Part shown: in pieces, positions 42,543 through 51,250 of the stretch | Layout of the letters: the number at the start of each line of letters is the position of its first letter | Position numbering within the stretch: the first letter of the stretch is position 1 | NCBI RefSeq assembly: GCF_013185185.1 | Contig: NZ_JAAZWE010000010.1 | Location: forward strand, 1-64,000 | Length of the DNA stretch: 64,000 bases | Direction of reading: 5' to 3' | Origin: Saccharibacillus endophyticus | GTDB taxonomy: Bacteria > Bacillota > Bacilli > Paenibacillales > Paenibacillaceae | Position numbers and translations under genes: made by a program | Notes under the pieces: model-generated | Told to the model about the DNA's origin: nothing | What the model saw: the letters and a program-made list of their open reading frames with translations, nothing else | Databases searched by the model: none

Positions 42543-42593
42543 GCTCGCGAAGCCGAGGCTTATATAACGGTATTTTTCTACTTAATAAAGCGA

Positions 42594-42865
42594 TTTTGCT
42601 TACGCAAAGTCCAAAGAATTGGATGAATTCCGATTGTAAGAAAGTTTTTAAGCGGAGGGAGAAATTCAGTGAACGACGCCTTTGAACTCGGAAAGCTTCC
42701 TACTTTAAATACATTCAGCTTTCCGAGTGAGACAGCGGATTGAACGAATTTCTCCCGCAGCGCTTAAGCTTTCTATACGAATAGGAATTTCTCTACATTC
42801 TGCGGATCATGCGCAAGCAAAGTCTATAGCCCATGCTTACGAAGTAACTTTGCTCACGCAAAGTC
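42594..42865. repeat. Dispersed palindromic repeat, copy 5 (subtype II core), inside the atp operon
   Basis: Conserved part 42625-42791: GGAGAAATTC pairs with GAATTTCTCC, and GAACTCGGAAAGC with GCTTTCCGAGT, with interior CAGTGAACGACGCC and GAGACAGCG shared with copies 2 and 4. Outer mirrored arms continue to GAATTCC and GGAATTTC. Beyond these, small hairpins TTTTGCTTACGCAAAGTC (42594) and TTTGCTCACGCAAAGTC (42849) border it, and GCAAAGTC occurs a third time near 42816. This fills the 420-bp gap between atpA and atpG. Confidence 0.87.
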
Positions 42866-42881
42866 TGTAGGAGGTGACAAG

Positions 42882-43745
42882 ATGGCAAAAGGAATACGCG
42901 AGATTAAGCGTCAGATTAAGAGTACGCAGAACACCCGCCAGATCACCAAAGCAATGGAGATGGTAGCGGCTTCCAAGCTGCGCCGCGCGCAGGAAAAAAC
43001 CGAAGCGGCACGTCCGTACTCGGAAAAACTGCGCGAGGTCGTGGCGAGTATCGCTTCGAGCGGAATCGACGCCAGTCATCCAATGTTGGAGAAACGACCT
43101 GTGCGCAAAACGGCGTATCTCGTCATCACGTCCGACCGCGGTCTTGCCGGCGGTTATAACGCGAATATTTTGCGCCGGGTATCGAACGAGCTTCGGGATC
43201 GTCATTCGTCTCCGGACGAGTACATTCTGTACGTAATCGGGCGTAAAGGTCGGGACTATTTCCGCAGACGCGGGATTCCGGTCGCGGAAACCGTGACGGA
43301 ATTGTCCGATGCTCCTTCTTTCGCGGATATCAAAGCAGTCGCGGCCCGAGCGGTAAAAGATTACGAACTCGGCCACTCCGACGCGCTGTACTTATGTTAT
43401 AACCAATTCGTTAACGCGCTTACGCAGATTCCTCAAGTCGAAGGACTTCTTCCGATGGAGCCTGTTTCGTTCGAAGGCGCGGTTCAAAACTACGAGTTTG
43501 AGCCGTCGCCTGCCGAGGTACTGGATATTCTGCTGCCTCGTTATGCCGAGACGCTGATCTACAAAGCGGTGCTTGAAGGCAAAGCGAGTGAACTGGGTGC
43601 CAAGATGACTGCGATGGGTTCGGCAACCAAGAACGCATCCAAGCTGATTAACGAATATACGTTAACGTACAACCGGGCGCGTCAAGCGGCCATTACGCAG
43701 GAAATTACCGAAATCGTGGCCGGCGCGAGCGCCGCACAAAGCTGA
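42882..43745 (+). CDS. atpG: ATP synthase F1 subunit gamma
   Basis: 287 residues, the rotating central stalk. N-terminal helix AKGIREIKRQIKSTQNTRQI and the C-terminal ITQEITEIVAGASA are typical, with TSDRGLAGGYNANIL near residue 84. GGAGGTGAC precedes the ATG. It is separated from atpA by an unusually large gap with palindromic repeat copy 5. Confidence 0.96.
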   Translation: MAKGIREIKRQIKSTQNTRQITKAMEMVAASKLRRAQEKTEAARPYSEKLREVVASIASSGIDASHPMLEKRPVRKTAYLVITSDRGLAGGYNANILRRVSNELRDRHSSPDEYILYVIGRKGRDYFRRRGIPVAETVTELSDAPSFADIKAVAARAVKDYELGHSDALYLCYNQFVNALTQIPQVEGLLPMEPVSFEGAVQNYEFEPSPAEVLDILLPRYAETLIYKAVLEGKASELGAKMTAMGSATKNASKLINEYTLTYNRARQAAITQEITEIVAGASAAQS

Positions 43746-43769
43746 AGCTTGTAGGAGGGAAAACCAAGC

Positions 43770-45170
43770 ATGAATACAGGACGCATTATCAGCATCATGG
43801 GTCCGGTCGTTGACGTGGAATTCGAACGTGGTCAACTTCCTGAAATCCTGAATGCGCTCAAGGTTACAAAAGCGACGGAAAACGGTCAAACGATCGAACT
43901 GACTCTGGAAGTCTCGAACCACCTGGGCGACAACACGGTGCGCTGCATCGCGATGTCTTCCACGGACGGATTGACGCGCGGAAGCGCAGCAGTGGATACC
44001 GGAGCGCCAATCTCCGTTCCGGTCGGCGAAATTACGCTAGGACGCGTATTTAACGTTCTGGGCGAACCAATCGACGAAGCCGGCGACGTGGTTGCTCCGG
44101 TAAATAACCCGATCCACCGTCAGCCTCCGACGTTTGACGAATTGTCGACACAGGCTGAAATGCTTGAAACCGGCATTAAGGTTATCGACTTGCTGGCTCC
44201 TTACGCAAAAGGCGGTAAAATCGGTCTGTTCGGCGGCGCGGGCGTAGGCAAAACCGTTACGATCCAAGAGCTGATCAACAACATCGCACAGGAACATGGC
44301 GGTATCTCCGTATTCGCGGGCGTTGGTGAACGTACGCGCGAAGGTAACGACTTGTACCACGAAATGAGAGAGTCCGGCGTTATCAGCAAAACGGCCATGG
44401 TATTCGGTCAGATGAACGAGCCTCCGGGCGCACGTCTGCGCGTTGCCTTGACGGGTCTGACAATGGCTGAGTATTTCCGTGACGAAGAAGGTCGCGACGT
44501 ACTGCTGTTCGTCGACAACATCTTCCGCTTTACCCAAGCCGGTTCCGAAGTATCCGCCCTGCTGGGCCGTATGCCTTCGGCCGTAGGTTACCAGCCGACG
44601 CTGGCAACCGAAATGGGTCAATTGCAAGAACGGATCACGTCGACCAAAAAAGGTTCCGTAACGTCGATTCAAGCGATCTACGTACCGGCGGATGACTATA
44701 CCGACCCGGCGCCGGCGACGACTTTCGCTCACTTGGACGCGACGACCAACCTGGAGCGCAAAATCTCCGAAATGGGTATCTTCCCTGCCGTAGACCCGCT
44801 GGCTTCCAGCTCGCGGATTCTGGCTCCGGACGTTGTCGGCGAAGAGCACTACGAAGTTGCTCAAGGCGTTAAGCAGCTCCTGGCTCGTTACCGCGAGCTT
44901 CAGGACATCATTGCGATCCTGGGTATGGACGAGCTGAGCGAAGACGACAAAGTTATCGTTGCTCGTGCGCGCAAGATCCAACGCTTCCTGTCGCAGCCGT
45001 TCCACGTTGCCGAAGCCTTCACAGGCCTCAAAGGACGTTACGTACCGGTTAAGGAAACCATCCGCAGCTTCCGTGAAATCCTTGACGGTAAGCATGACGG
45101 TCTGCCGGAAGCGGCATTCCTCTTCGTCGGCACGATCGAAGAAGCCGTCGAGAAAGCGAAAACCCTGTAA
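43770..45170 (+). CDS. atpD: ATP synthase F1 subunit beta (catalytic)
   Basis: 466 residues. Walker A GGAGVGKTVTIQEL (near residues 152-165), catalytic Glu in GERTREGNDLY, Walker B LLFVDNIFRF, and the family signature around PAVDPLASSSR. Full length and intact. 24 bp after atpG with GGAGGG upstream. Confidence 0.98.
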   Translation: MNTGRIISIMGPVVDVEFERGQLPEILNALKVTKATENGQTIELTLEVSNHLGDNTVRCIAMSSTDGLTRGSAAVDTGAPISVPVGEITLGRVFNVLGEPIDEAGDVVAPVNNPIHRQPPTFDELSTQAEMLETGIKVIDLLAPYAKGGKIGLFGGAGVGKTVTIQELINNIAQEHGGISVFAGVGERTREGNDLYHEMRESGVISKTAMVFGQMNEPPGARLRVALTGLTMAEYFRDEEGRDVLLFVDNIFRFTQAGSEVSALLGRMPSAVGYQPTLATEMGQLQERITSTKKGSVTSIQAIYVPADDYTDPAPATTFAHLDATTNLERKISEMGIFPAVDPLASSSRILAPDVVGEEHYEVAQGVKQLLARYRELQDIIAILGMDELSEDDKVIVARARKIQRFLSQPFHVAEAFTGLKGRYVPVKETIRSFREILDGKHDGLPEAAFLFVGTIEEAVEKAKTL

Positions 45171-45196
45171 GCTACTTAGGGTGAGGAGGGATACAA

Positions 45197-45619
45197 GTGA
45201 GCACCTTTTTGCTGGAAATCGTCACGCCGGAGCGTCTCATTTACTCCGGTGAGGTCACCAGTATCATCGCCAAAAGCGTAGAAGGCGACATGGGTATTTT
45301 GCCTGGGCACATTTCGATGGTTGCTCCGCTCCAGATCGGCGCTCTCACGGTGCAGCATGACAAAAAACGTTCGCATATCGCTGTACACGGCGGCTTCTTG
45401 GAAGTTCGTCGGGATAAGGTGGTTGTCTTGGCCGAAAGCGCCGAACTGCCGGAAAGCATCGATGTCGATCGCGCTCGTGCTGCAAGAGAAAGAGCTGAGC
45501 TTCGGATCGAAAGCAGCAAAATGCATCAAGATGAAGTCGACTTCCGTCGTGCGGAACTCGCGCTTAAGCGCGCAATGACCCGTATCGACGTAAATGCTAC
45601 GGATGTCGTCAATAAGTAA
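45197..45619 (+). CDS. atpC: ATP synthase F1 subunit epsilon
   Basis: 140 residues: N-terminal beta sandwich (about 1-85, GDMGILPGHISMVAPL) and a C-terminal helical hairpin (about 90-135, rich in Arg and Glu) that can inhibit ATP hydrolysis. Last gene of the operon, 26 bp after atpD. Confidence 0.95.
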   Translation: MSTFLLEIVTPERLIYSGEVTSIIAKSVEGDMGILPGHISMVAPLQIGALTVQHDKKRSHIAVHGGFLEVRRDKVVVLAESAELPESIDVDRARAARERAELRIESSKMHQDEVDFRRAELALKRAMTRIDVNATDVVNK

Positions 45620-45626
45620 TCGCAAG

Positions 45627-45655
45627 GCCGGTCTCTTCGGAGTCCGGCTTTTTTT
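45627..45655 (+). terminator. Terminator of the ATP synthase operon
   Basis: GCCGG and CCGGC arms around a 12-base loop, followed by seven T. Confidence 0.75.
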
Positions 45656-45952
45656 CGTAGGGCTTATTTCCCCGGAAATATAAAGCACACGATTCAAAAA
45701 TCCGAGCGGTTTTCCGATAAAGGAAAAGGGCATTCAAAAGCGGGGTTTTTAGCAAAAAGCGCTTACATCAATTTAAGCAACCAAGCAAAACCCAATGAAC
45801 AAGCTTTGAAGGAAAGTTATGTGCGCTTTTTTGTAAAAATTGTTTGAAATGTGCTGGATTCTTCGCTCGCTTCCCAGTATTATAGAGGAGTCCGCAAAAA
45901 TATCGATACGCGGACCGAAGGTCTGACCGGACGAATGAAAGGGGCTTGAAAT
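45656..45952. other. Intergenic region between atpC and the DUF1146 gene
   Basis: About 300 bases. It contains a long-range AAAAAGCGC / GCGCTTTTTT pairing (near 45754 and 45827), a weak -10 candidate TATTAT (45878-45883), and a short hairpin GTCCGC / GCGGAC (about 45890-45916) in the leader of the next gene. No ORF that I can support. Confidence 0.45.
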
Positions 45953-46207
45953 ATGGCTGAAAGTAACCTGGCCGTTTTTTCGCAAACCGGAGTTTCCGGC
46001 ATTCTGTCTATGGTCGTATCGCTGGGCTGTATTATGCTGGCCTGGTGGGCGCTGCAGAATTTAAAGCTCGATGTAATCATTCGCCATCCGCAGAGCTCGC
46101 AGGGAAAGATGCTGCATGTCCTGCTCGCGATCGTGCTCGGGCATTTCGTCGCGAACTTTGTTTTGGATTACGTCGGATGGTCGCAGTTGCTCCGGACAGG
46201 ATTCTAG
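45953..46207 (+). CDS. ywzB: DUF1146 family membrane protein (YwzB-like)
   Basis: 84 residues with two membrane helices (about 16-35 and 55-73). DUF1146 proteins are conserved between the atp operon and murA in Bacillales; function unknown. The start ATG 45953 follows AAAGGGG by about 10 bases. Confidence 0.82.
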   Translation: MAESNLAVFSQTGVSGILSMVVSLGCIMLAWWALQNLKLDVIIRHPQSSQGKMLHVLLAIVLGHFVANFVLDYVGWSQLLRTGF

Positions 46208-46381
46208 AGTCGGGATTGTTTAAAGTCGGAACGCTTGGGTTAATCAGTGATTAGGCTTGTTGGCTGCATCTTCTTTCAAAAGACGAACCGGCTCTCAGGT
46301 CGGCATGTGCACAATACCACAAACACAAATTATAGACACACAAAATTAAACGCAAATTAAACGCGCGGAGGGAATACGTAG

Positions 46382-47731
46382 ATGAGCAAATTTATCGTCC
46401 GCGGCGGCAAACGATTGACCGGAACCGTCAAAGTTAGCGGTGCCAAGAATTCGGTGCTTCCTATCATCGCTGCCAGTCTTTTAGGACAAGAAGGAGAAAG
46501 TATCATTTCCGATGCTCCTCCTCTTGATGACGTTATGACCATCAATAAAGTTTTAGAATCGTTGGGAGCAGGCATTACATACCGTGATGAAGTCATCCGT
46601 GTAAATGCGCAAAACCTGACTTCATCCGAAGCGCCATACGAGTGGGTAAGCAAAATGCGTGCCTCGTTCCTCGTTATGGGGCCTCTGCTTGCGCGTTTGG
46701 GCGAGACCCGCATTTCGATGCCGGGCGGCTGCGCGATCGGCACGCGTCCGATCGACCAGCATCTCAAAGGTTTCGAAGCCATGGGCGCGAAAGTCACGCT
46801 TGGCGAAGGATATGTAGAAGCGAAAAGCGACGGCAGACTTCGCGGAGCTAAAATCTATCTGGATTTTGCCAGCGTGGGCGCAACGGAAAATATCATGATG
46901 GCTGCGACAATGGCGATCGGAACGACAACCATTGAAAATGCAGCCAAAGAACCGGAGATTGTAGATTTGGCAAACTATCTGAACGCCATGGGCGCAGTCG
47001 TTCGCGGCGCAGGTACGGATACCATTCGCATCGAAGGCGTAGATAAGCTGGTCGGCGCTCCGCATACGGTCATTCCCGACCGTATTGAAGCGGGCACCTA
47101 CATGGTAGCTGCGGCAATCACGGGCGGCGACGTCTATGTGGAAGGCGCAATCGCAGACCATCTGGGTCCGGTAGTGGCCAAGATGGAAGAGATGGGCGTT
47201 ACGGTCATCCCTGACGAAAACGGCATTCGCGTAATTGCGGACAAGCCGCTTCGCGCAGTGGACATCAAGACATTGCCTTACCCGGGCTTCCCTACGGACA
47301 TGCAATCCCAGATGATGGCTTTGCTGCTCAGTTCTACGGGAACAAGCGTCGTAACGGAGACTGTGTTCGAGAACCGTTTCATGCACGTTGACCAGTTCCG
47401 TCTGATGAATGCCGAAATCAAGGTTGAAGGACGTTCTTCGTTCGTAAGCGGCGAGACGAAATTCGTCGGAGCGAAAGTGACGGCAACCGATCTGCGCGCA
47501 GGTGCGGCTTTGATCTGCGCAGGCCTTGTCGCGGAAGGCACCACCGAAGTCGGCGGAACGCATCACATCGACCGCGGATACGTCAATCTGACGGAGAAGC
47601 TCGTTGGACTGGGTGCGGATATTTGGCGCGTCTCCATGCCGGAGCCTGCTGCTTCGACAGAAGCGGCAGCAGCGGAAACGCCGGCACGCACGGAAGCACC
47701 TGCATTCAACGTGCAACCAACGTGGGCATAA
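46382..47731 (+). CDS. murA: UDP-N-acetylglucosamine 1-carboxyvinyltransferase
   Basis: First committed step of peptidoglycan synthesis: moves enolpyruvyl from PEP to UDP-GlcNAc. 449 residues. The Cys that fosfomycin attacks is present in MPGGCAIGTRPIDQH (near residue 117); the N terminus KVSGAKNSVLPIIAASLL is canonical. The C terminus carries an extra tail of about 30 residues rich in Ala, Glu and Pro past the usual end. GGAGGG upstream. Usually spoIID follows murA in spore formers; here mbl does. Confidence 0.96.
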   Translation: MSKFIVRGGKRLTGTVKVSGAKNSVLPIIAASLLGQEGESIISDAPPLDDVMTINKVLESLGAGITYRDEVIRVNAQNLTSSEAPYEWVSKMRASFLVMGPLLARLGETRISMPGGCAIGTRPIDQHLKGFEAMGAKVTLGEGYVEAKSDGRLRGAKIYLDFASVGATENIMMAATMAIGTTTIENAAKEPEIVDLANYLNAMGAVVRGAGTDTIRIEGVDKLVGAPHTVIPDRIEAGTYMVAAAITGGDVYVEGAIADHLGPVVAKMEEMGVTVIPDENGIRVIADKPLRAVDIKTLPYPGFPTDMQSQMMALLLSSTGTSVVTETVFENRFMHVDQFRLMNAEIKVEGRSSFVSGETKFVGAKVTATDLRAGAALICAGLVAEGTTEVGGTHHIDRGYVNLTEKLVGLGADIWRVSMPEPAASTEAAAAETPARTEAPAFNVQPTWA

Positions 47732-47749
47732 GCATAAGATTTCGGTTGA

Positions 47750-47781
47750 AAAATCCAAGTTCGAGAGAACTTGGATTTTTT
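47750..47781 (+). terminator. Terminator of murA
   Basis: AAATCCAAGTT pairs perfectly with AACTTGGATTT over a 6-base loop, with a T run. Confidence 0.88.
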
Positions 47782-47929
47782 GCGTTTTTAGCCTGGTTTT
47801 CCGGTGAATTCCCGTTGATGTACACCCCATGAATATGGTATGTTAAAAGCTGGTAGTTTACAGGGTGGCGGGCGTAAGCGCGCAGTGAAGAAGCCGAATA
47901 AACAAGGATGCTGGAGGCCGCGAAAATAC

Positions 47930-48928
47930 ATGTTGAGCAAGGATATCGGAATCGACCTGGGCACGGCGAACGTGCTGATTTATGTAAAGGGTAAGGGAGT
48001 CGTCATCGATGAACCGTCGGTAGTGGCGGTAGAGAGAGAGTCCAAGCGCGTTCTGGCCGTCGGCGAAGAAGCTCGCCGCATGGTGGGACGTACGCCGGGG
48101 AATATCGAAGTCGTGCGGCCGCTGCGCGACGGCGTCATTGCAGACTTCGACATTACGGAAGCGATGCTTCGCTACTTCATCAACAAAGTGGGCGGAAGAA
48201 GCTGGTACAGCAATCCGCGGATTTTGATCTGCGCGCCGACCAATATCACGTCCGTCGAGCAAAAAGCGATCCGCGAAGCGGCCCAGCGTACCGGAGCGAA
48301 AGACGTATATCTGGAAGAAGAGCCAAAAGCCGCGGCAATCGGCGCAGGCATGGATATTTATCAACCAAGCGGTAACATGGTTGTCGATATCGGCGGGGGC
48401 ACCACTGACGTAGCCGTTCTCTCCATGGGCGATATCGTAACGTCTTCTTCGATCAAGGTAGCCGGCGATACGTTCGATGAATCGATTATTCGTTATATCA
48501 AAAATAAATATAAATTGCTGATCGGCGAACGGACGGCGGAAGATCTGAAGATCAATATCGCTTCGGTTCACCCCGACGGACGCCAAGTGGAAATGGACAT
48601 TCGCGGACGCGATATGGTCAGCGGCCTGCCTCGTACCGTTTCCGTTACATCGGCGGAAGTCAAAGAGGCGCTGGACGAATCGGTTGCTTTGATCGTGAGT
48701 GCCGCCAAAACGGTGCTGGAACGTACGCCTCCGGAATTGTCGGCGGATATCATCGATCGCGGCGTCGTGCTGACGGGCGGGGGCGCTCTGCTGCACGGTC
48801 TGGACGATCTCTTGGCACAGGAATTGCGAGTGCCGGTCTGGACGGCTGAGGACCCGATGCACTGCGTGGTTAAGGGTACCCAGAAGATGTTGGATCATCT
48901 CGACAAAACAGCCAAGAAAAAATTCTGA
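47930..48928 (+). CDS. mbl: MreB-like cell shape protein Mbl
   Basis: 332 residues of the actin-like MreB family. Phosphate 1 motif DIGIDLGTANVLIYVKGKG at the N terminus, phosphate 2 VVDIGGGTTDVAVLS (near residue 155), adenosine motif VVLTGGGALLHGLDDLL. It guides the elongation machinery on the inner membrane face. ATG 47930, with GGAGG 12 bases upstream, gives the same N terminus as Bacillus Mbl; the longer open frame upstream has no homology. The mbl-flhO-flhP order is conserved in Bacillales. Confidence 0.94.
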   Translation: MLSKDIGIDLGTANVLIYVKGKGVVIDEPSVVAVERESKRVLAVGEEARRMVGRTPGNIEVVRPLRDGVIADFDITEAMLRYFINKVGGRSWYSNPRILICAPTNITSVEQKAIREAAQRTGAKDVYLEEEPKAAAIGAGMDIYQPSGNMVVDIGGGTTDVAVLSMGDIVTSSSIKVAGDTFDESIIRYIKNKYKLLIGERTAEDLKINIASVHPDGRQVEMDIRGRDMVSGLPRTVSVTSAEVKEALDESVALIVSAAKTVLERTPPELSADIIDRGVVLTGGGALLHGLDDLLAQELRVPVWTAEDPMHCVVKGTQKMLDHLDKTAKKKF

Positions 48929-48935
48929 TTTCCCC

Positions 48936-48962
48936 TCAACAAATTTTCGAATCTGCCGATAT
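48936..48962 (+). promoter_or_regulatory. Sigma-D (motility) promoter of flhO-flhP
   Basis: TCAA (48936-48939), 15-base spacer, GCCGATAT (48955-48962): the -10 box is a perfect sigma-D match and the -35 is three of four. In Bacillus subtilis flhO-flhP is known to depend on sigma-D. Confidence 0.7.
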
Positions 48963-49089
48963 ATAGAAGACAAGGCTGGAGGGGCTTTTTTGAAAAGCGC
49001 CGGCCATTAGGACACGGACAAAGACACCTTGAATTTTTCACAGACGGCAATAAACCGCATCCGCGATATCGGAAAGGGGAAAACATCGA

Positions 49090-49968
49090 ATGCTGAGAGG
49101 ATTATACACGGCGACCGCAGGCATGATGACGCAGCAGCACAGACATGATACGGTGACGCAGAACATCGCCAACTTGAACACGACAGGTTACAAACAAGTA
49201 GAGAGCGTGGCACGTTCTTTCCCGGAAGTCATGGTGGCGCTGCAAAACGGAGATCAAGGCCGCGATAACCGCCAGGTAGGCAAACTCAACACGGGCGTAT
49301 TTGCCGAAGAAAGCATTTCGATGATGGTGCAAGGCGATGTGACGGAGTCGAATTCGTCCGACGACCTCGCACTGATTTCCGATATCCAGGTCGCGAATCC
49401 GCAGGGCGGCAACATTGCGTTTGATGATTCCGGCAAAGCCGTTCAAGCAAACGGACAGACGATCTATAAGCCGCAGGCCTTTTTCAATGTCGAGAATCCT
49501 GCCGGGGGAATCGGCTACACCCGCGATGGCGACATGCATTTGTCTTCGGACGGCCGTCTCGTCACTTCGATGAATCAGAACGTGCTGGGTCAGGACGGAC
49601 AACCGATCGTGCTGGCCGGTTCGATGGACGATTACTGGGTGCGCGAGAACGGAACGATTTTCAATAAAGCAACGGGCGCCGCGTCCGGACGGATCGGGAT
49701 CACGGTTGCCGAACAGCCGAACGGACTGACTCGCGACGGCGAAGGCTTGTTTGCGGAAAAGACGCAAGGAGCCGGTTCGCTGCGAGCTGCGACCAACGAG
49801 GACGCAATCGAAGTGAAACAAGGGTTCTTGGAGCGTTCCACCGTGGATGCCGCGCAATCGATGGTGGATCTGACGGCGGCGCTGCGCGCGTACGAAGCCA
49901 ACCAGAAAGTCGTCCAGTTTTATGACAAGAGCTTGGACAAAGCCGTTAACGAAGTCGGAAGAGTCTAA
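49090..49968 (+). CDS. flhO: Flagellar hook-basal body protein FlhO (FlgF/FlgG family)
   Basis: 292 residues. N-terminal rod motif LYTATAGMMTQQHRHDTVTQ and NIANLNTTGYKQ (near residue 27), and the C-terminal helix with VDLTAALRAYEANQKVVQF typical of axial proteins that assemble the distal rod. GAAAGGGGAAAA lies upstream of the ATG. The paralogue flhP follows 16 bp later. Confidence 0.9.
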   Translation: MLRGLYTATAGMMTQQHRHDTVTQNIANLNTTGYKQVESVARSFPEVMVALQNGDQGRDNRQVGKLNTGVFAEESISMMVQGDVTESNSSDDLALISDIQVANPQGGNIAFDDSGKAVQANGQTIYKPQAFFNVENPAGGIGYTRDGDMHLSSDGRLVTSMNQNVLGQDGQPIVLAGSMDDYWVRENGTIFNKATGAASGRIGITVAEQPNGLTRDGEGLFAEKTQGAGSLRAATNEDAIEVKQGFLERSTVDAAQSMVDLTAALRAYEANQKVVQFYDKSLDKAVNEVGRV

Positions 49969-49984
49969 CTAAGGGGGCATATTC

Positions 49985-50791
49985 ATGAATAACTCGATGA
50001 TTAGCGCTGCGGTGACGATGAACGGCCTCCAGCGTAAGCTCGACCTGATTTCGGATAACATCGCCAACCTGGACACGGTCGGCTACAAAGCCAAACAGGG
50101 AAGCTTCCAGGACACGCTGACCCGAGTGCAGCAGCAAGGCAAATCGTTCCAACTGGACGGACGGCGAACGGATGCGGGATTCAATCTCGGCTTCGGTGCC
50201 CGCATGGGCGAAGTCACTGTCGATCTTACGCAAGGTCCTCTGAAAGAAACGGGCAGCCTGTCCGATCTTGCGATCGAAGGCAACGCGGTGTTCGAGATTC
50301 AAGTGAACGGCGAGAAAGCGTGGACGCGCGAAGGGGCATTCCAACTGGCACCGAACGGAGCCGATACGCGGAACGTGTACCTGATGACGAATCAGGGGCA
50401 TCCGGTCATGGGAACAAACGGGCAACCGATTCGCATTCCGGCCGCATCGAAGCTGCAAGTGGATAGCGACGGCACGGTTCGTGCGCTGAACGCTAACGGC
50501 ACGAGTACGGCTGCGGGTCAGATTGCGTTGGCGCGCGTTGATCGTTCCGAAGGACTCGTTCAGACGGACGGCAATGTATTCATCTTGGCAGACGGCGTGA
50601 ATGAAGGCGACGTTTTGACGAATAACGGCGTGACGGCTCAGGTGAGACAACAATACCTGGAACAATCCAACGTGGACATGACCGCGCAGATGACCGAATT
50701 GCTTCAAGCGCAGCGCGCTTATCAATTGGCTGCCAAGGCGCTGACATCCAGCGATACCATGGCAACATTGGCAAACGGAATCCGTCAATAA
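49985..50791 (+). CDS. flhP: Flagellar hook-basal body protein FlhP (FlgF/FlgG family)
   Basis: 268 residues. N-terminal motif MNGLQRKLDLISDNIANLDT and GYKAKQGSF; C-terminal MTELLQAQRAYQLAAKAL. Probably forms the rod together with FlhO. No other flagellar genes are nearby, as in Bacillus where this pair is remote from the main fla/che operon. Confidence 0.9.
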   Translation: MNNSMISAAVTMNGLQRKLDLISDNIANLDTVGYKAKQGSFQDTLTRVQQQGKSFQLDGRRTDAGFNLGFGARMGEVTVDLTQGPLKETGSLSDLAIEGNAVFEIQVNGEKAWTREGAFQLAPNGADTRNVYLMTNQGHPVMGTNGQPIRIPAASKLQVDSDGTVRALNANGTSTAAGQIALARVDRSEGLVQTDGNVFILADGVNEGDVLTNNGVTAQVRQQYLEQSNVDMTAQMTELLQAQRAYQLAAKALTSSDTMATLANGIRQ

Positions 50792-50831
50792 GGTAATGTT
50801 CGCAAAAATGCATAGACGGTAAAATGAAGTC

Positions 50832-50867
50832 GTCCGAAGCCCCGGTATTTTCTCCGGGGCTTCGGAC
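50832..50867 (+). terminator. Perfect hairpin after flhP
   Basis: GTCCGAAGCCCCGG pairs perfectly with CCGGGGCTTCGGAC over an 8-base loop. The following bases are TTTGCAG, a weak T run, so this may be a terminator or a processing barrier between flhP and epuA. Confidence 0.55.
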
Positions 50868-50889
50868 TTTGCAGCAAGGAGGGTTAGAA

Positions 50890-51108
50890 GTGGAAAAGGT
50901 GATGGACGAGCAAAGCGAAGGATCTGTGCGTCGCAAACGAACATTTGGCAGAAGATTGCTGCGTTTTATTCTTTTTCTGCTTTTTTTCGCACTTTGTCTG
51001 GCCGGAGGTCTGGTCTTCGGTTATGTCTATATCGGGAAGCAGGGGCTGGAAGAGGCATTCAAGCCGGAGACATGGATGCATGTATTCGACCTTGTTTTTG
51101 CTCCTTGA
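50890..51108 (+). CDS. epuA: EpuA-family small membrane protein
   Basis: 72 residues: basic N terminus, one membrane helix (about 24-44) and a short external part with the family pattern GYVYIGKQGLEEAF and ETWMHVFDLVF. Members are often mislabelled as RNA polymerase beta subunit in databases. GTG 50890 follows AAGGAGG by 7 bases. Function unknown; position between flhP and fabZ is conserved. Confidence 0.7.
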   Translation: MEKVMDEQSEGSVRRKRTFGRRLLRFILFLLFFALCLAGGLVFGYVYIGKQGLEEAFKPETWMHVFDLVFAP

Positions 51109-51126
51109 ATCAGGAAGATACGCAAA

Positions 51127-51168
51127 AGCCGTTCTTGGATCGTCGGGATCTCGGAGCGGCTCTTTTTT
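51127..51168 (+). terminator. Terminator of epuA
   Basis: AGCCGTTC pairs with GAGCGGCT (one wobble), with a secondary CGTCGGGATCTCGG structure in the loop, then a run of T. Confidence 0.6.
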
Positions 51169-51250
51169 TATGGCGGTTTTCCGCGATTTCTTTTTGCTGC
51201 GGGAAACTGTATAATGATGGGGGAAATTGCCGAAGGGAGTTTTGCTCGTG

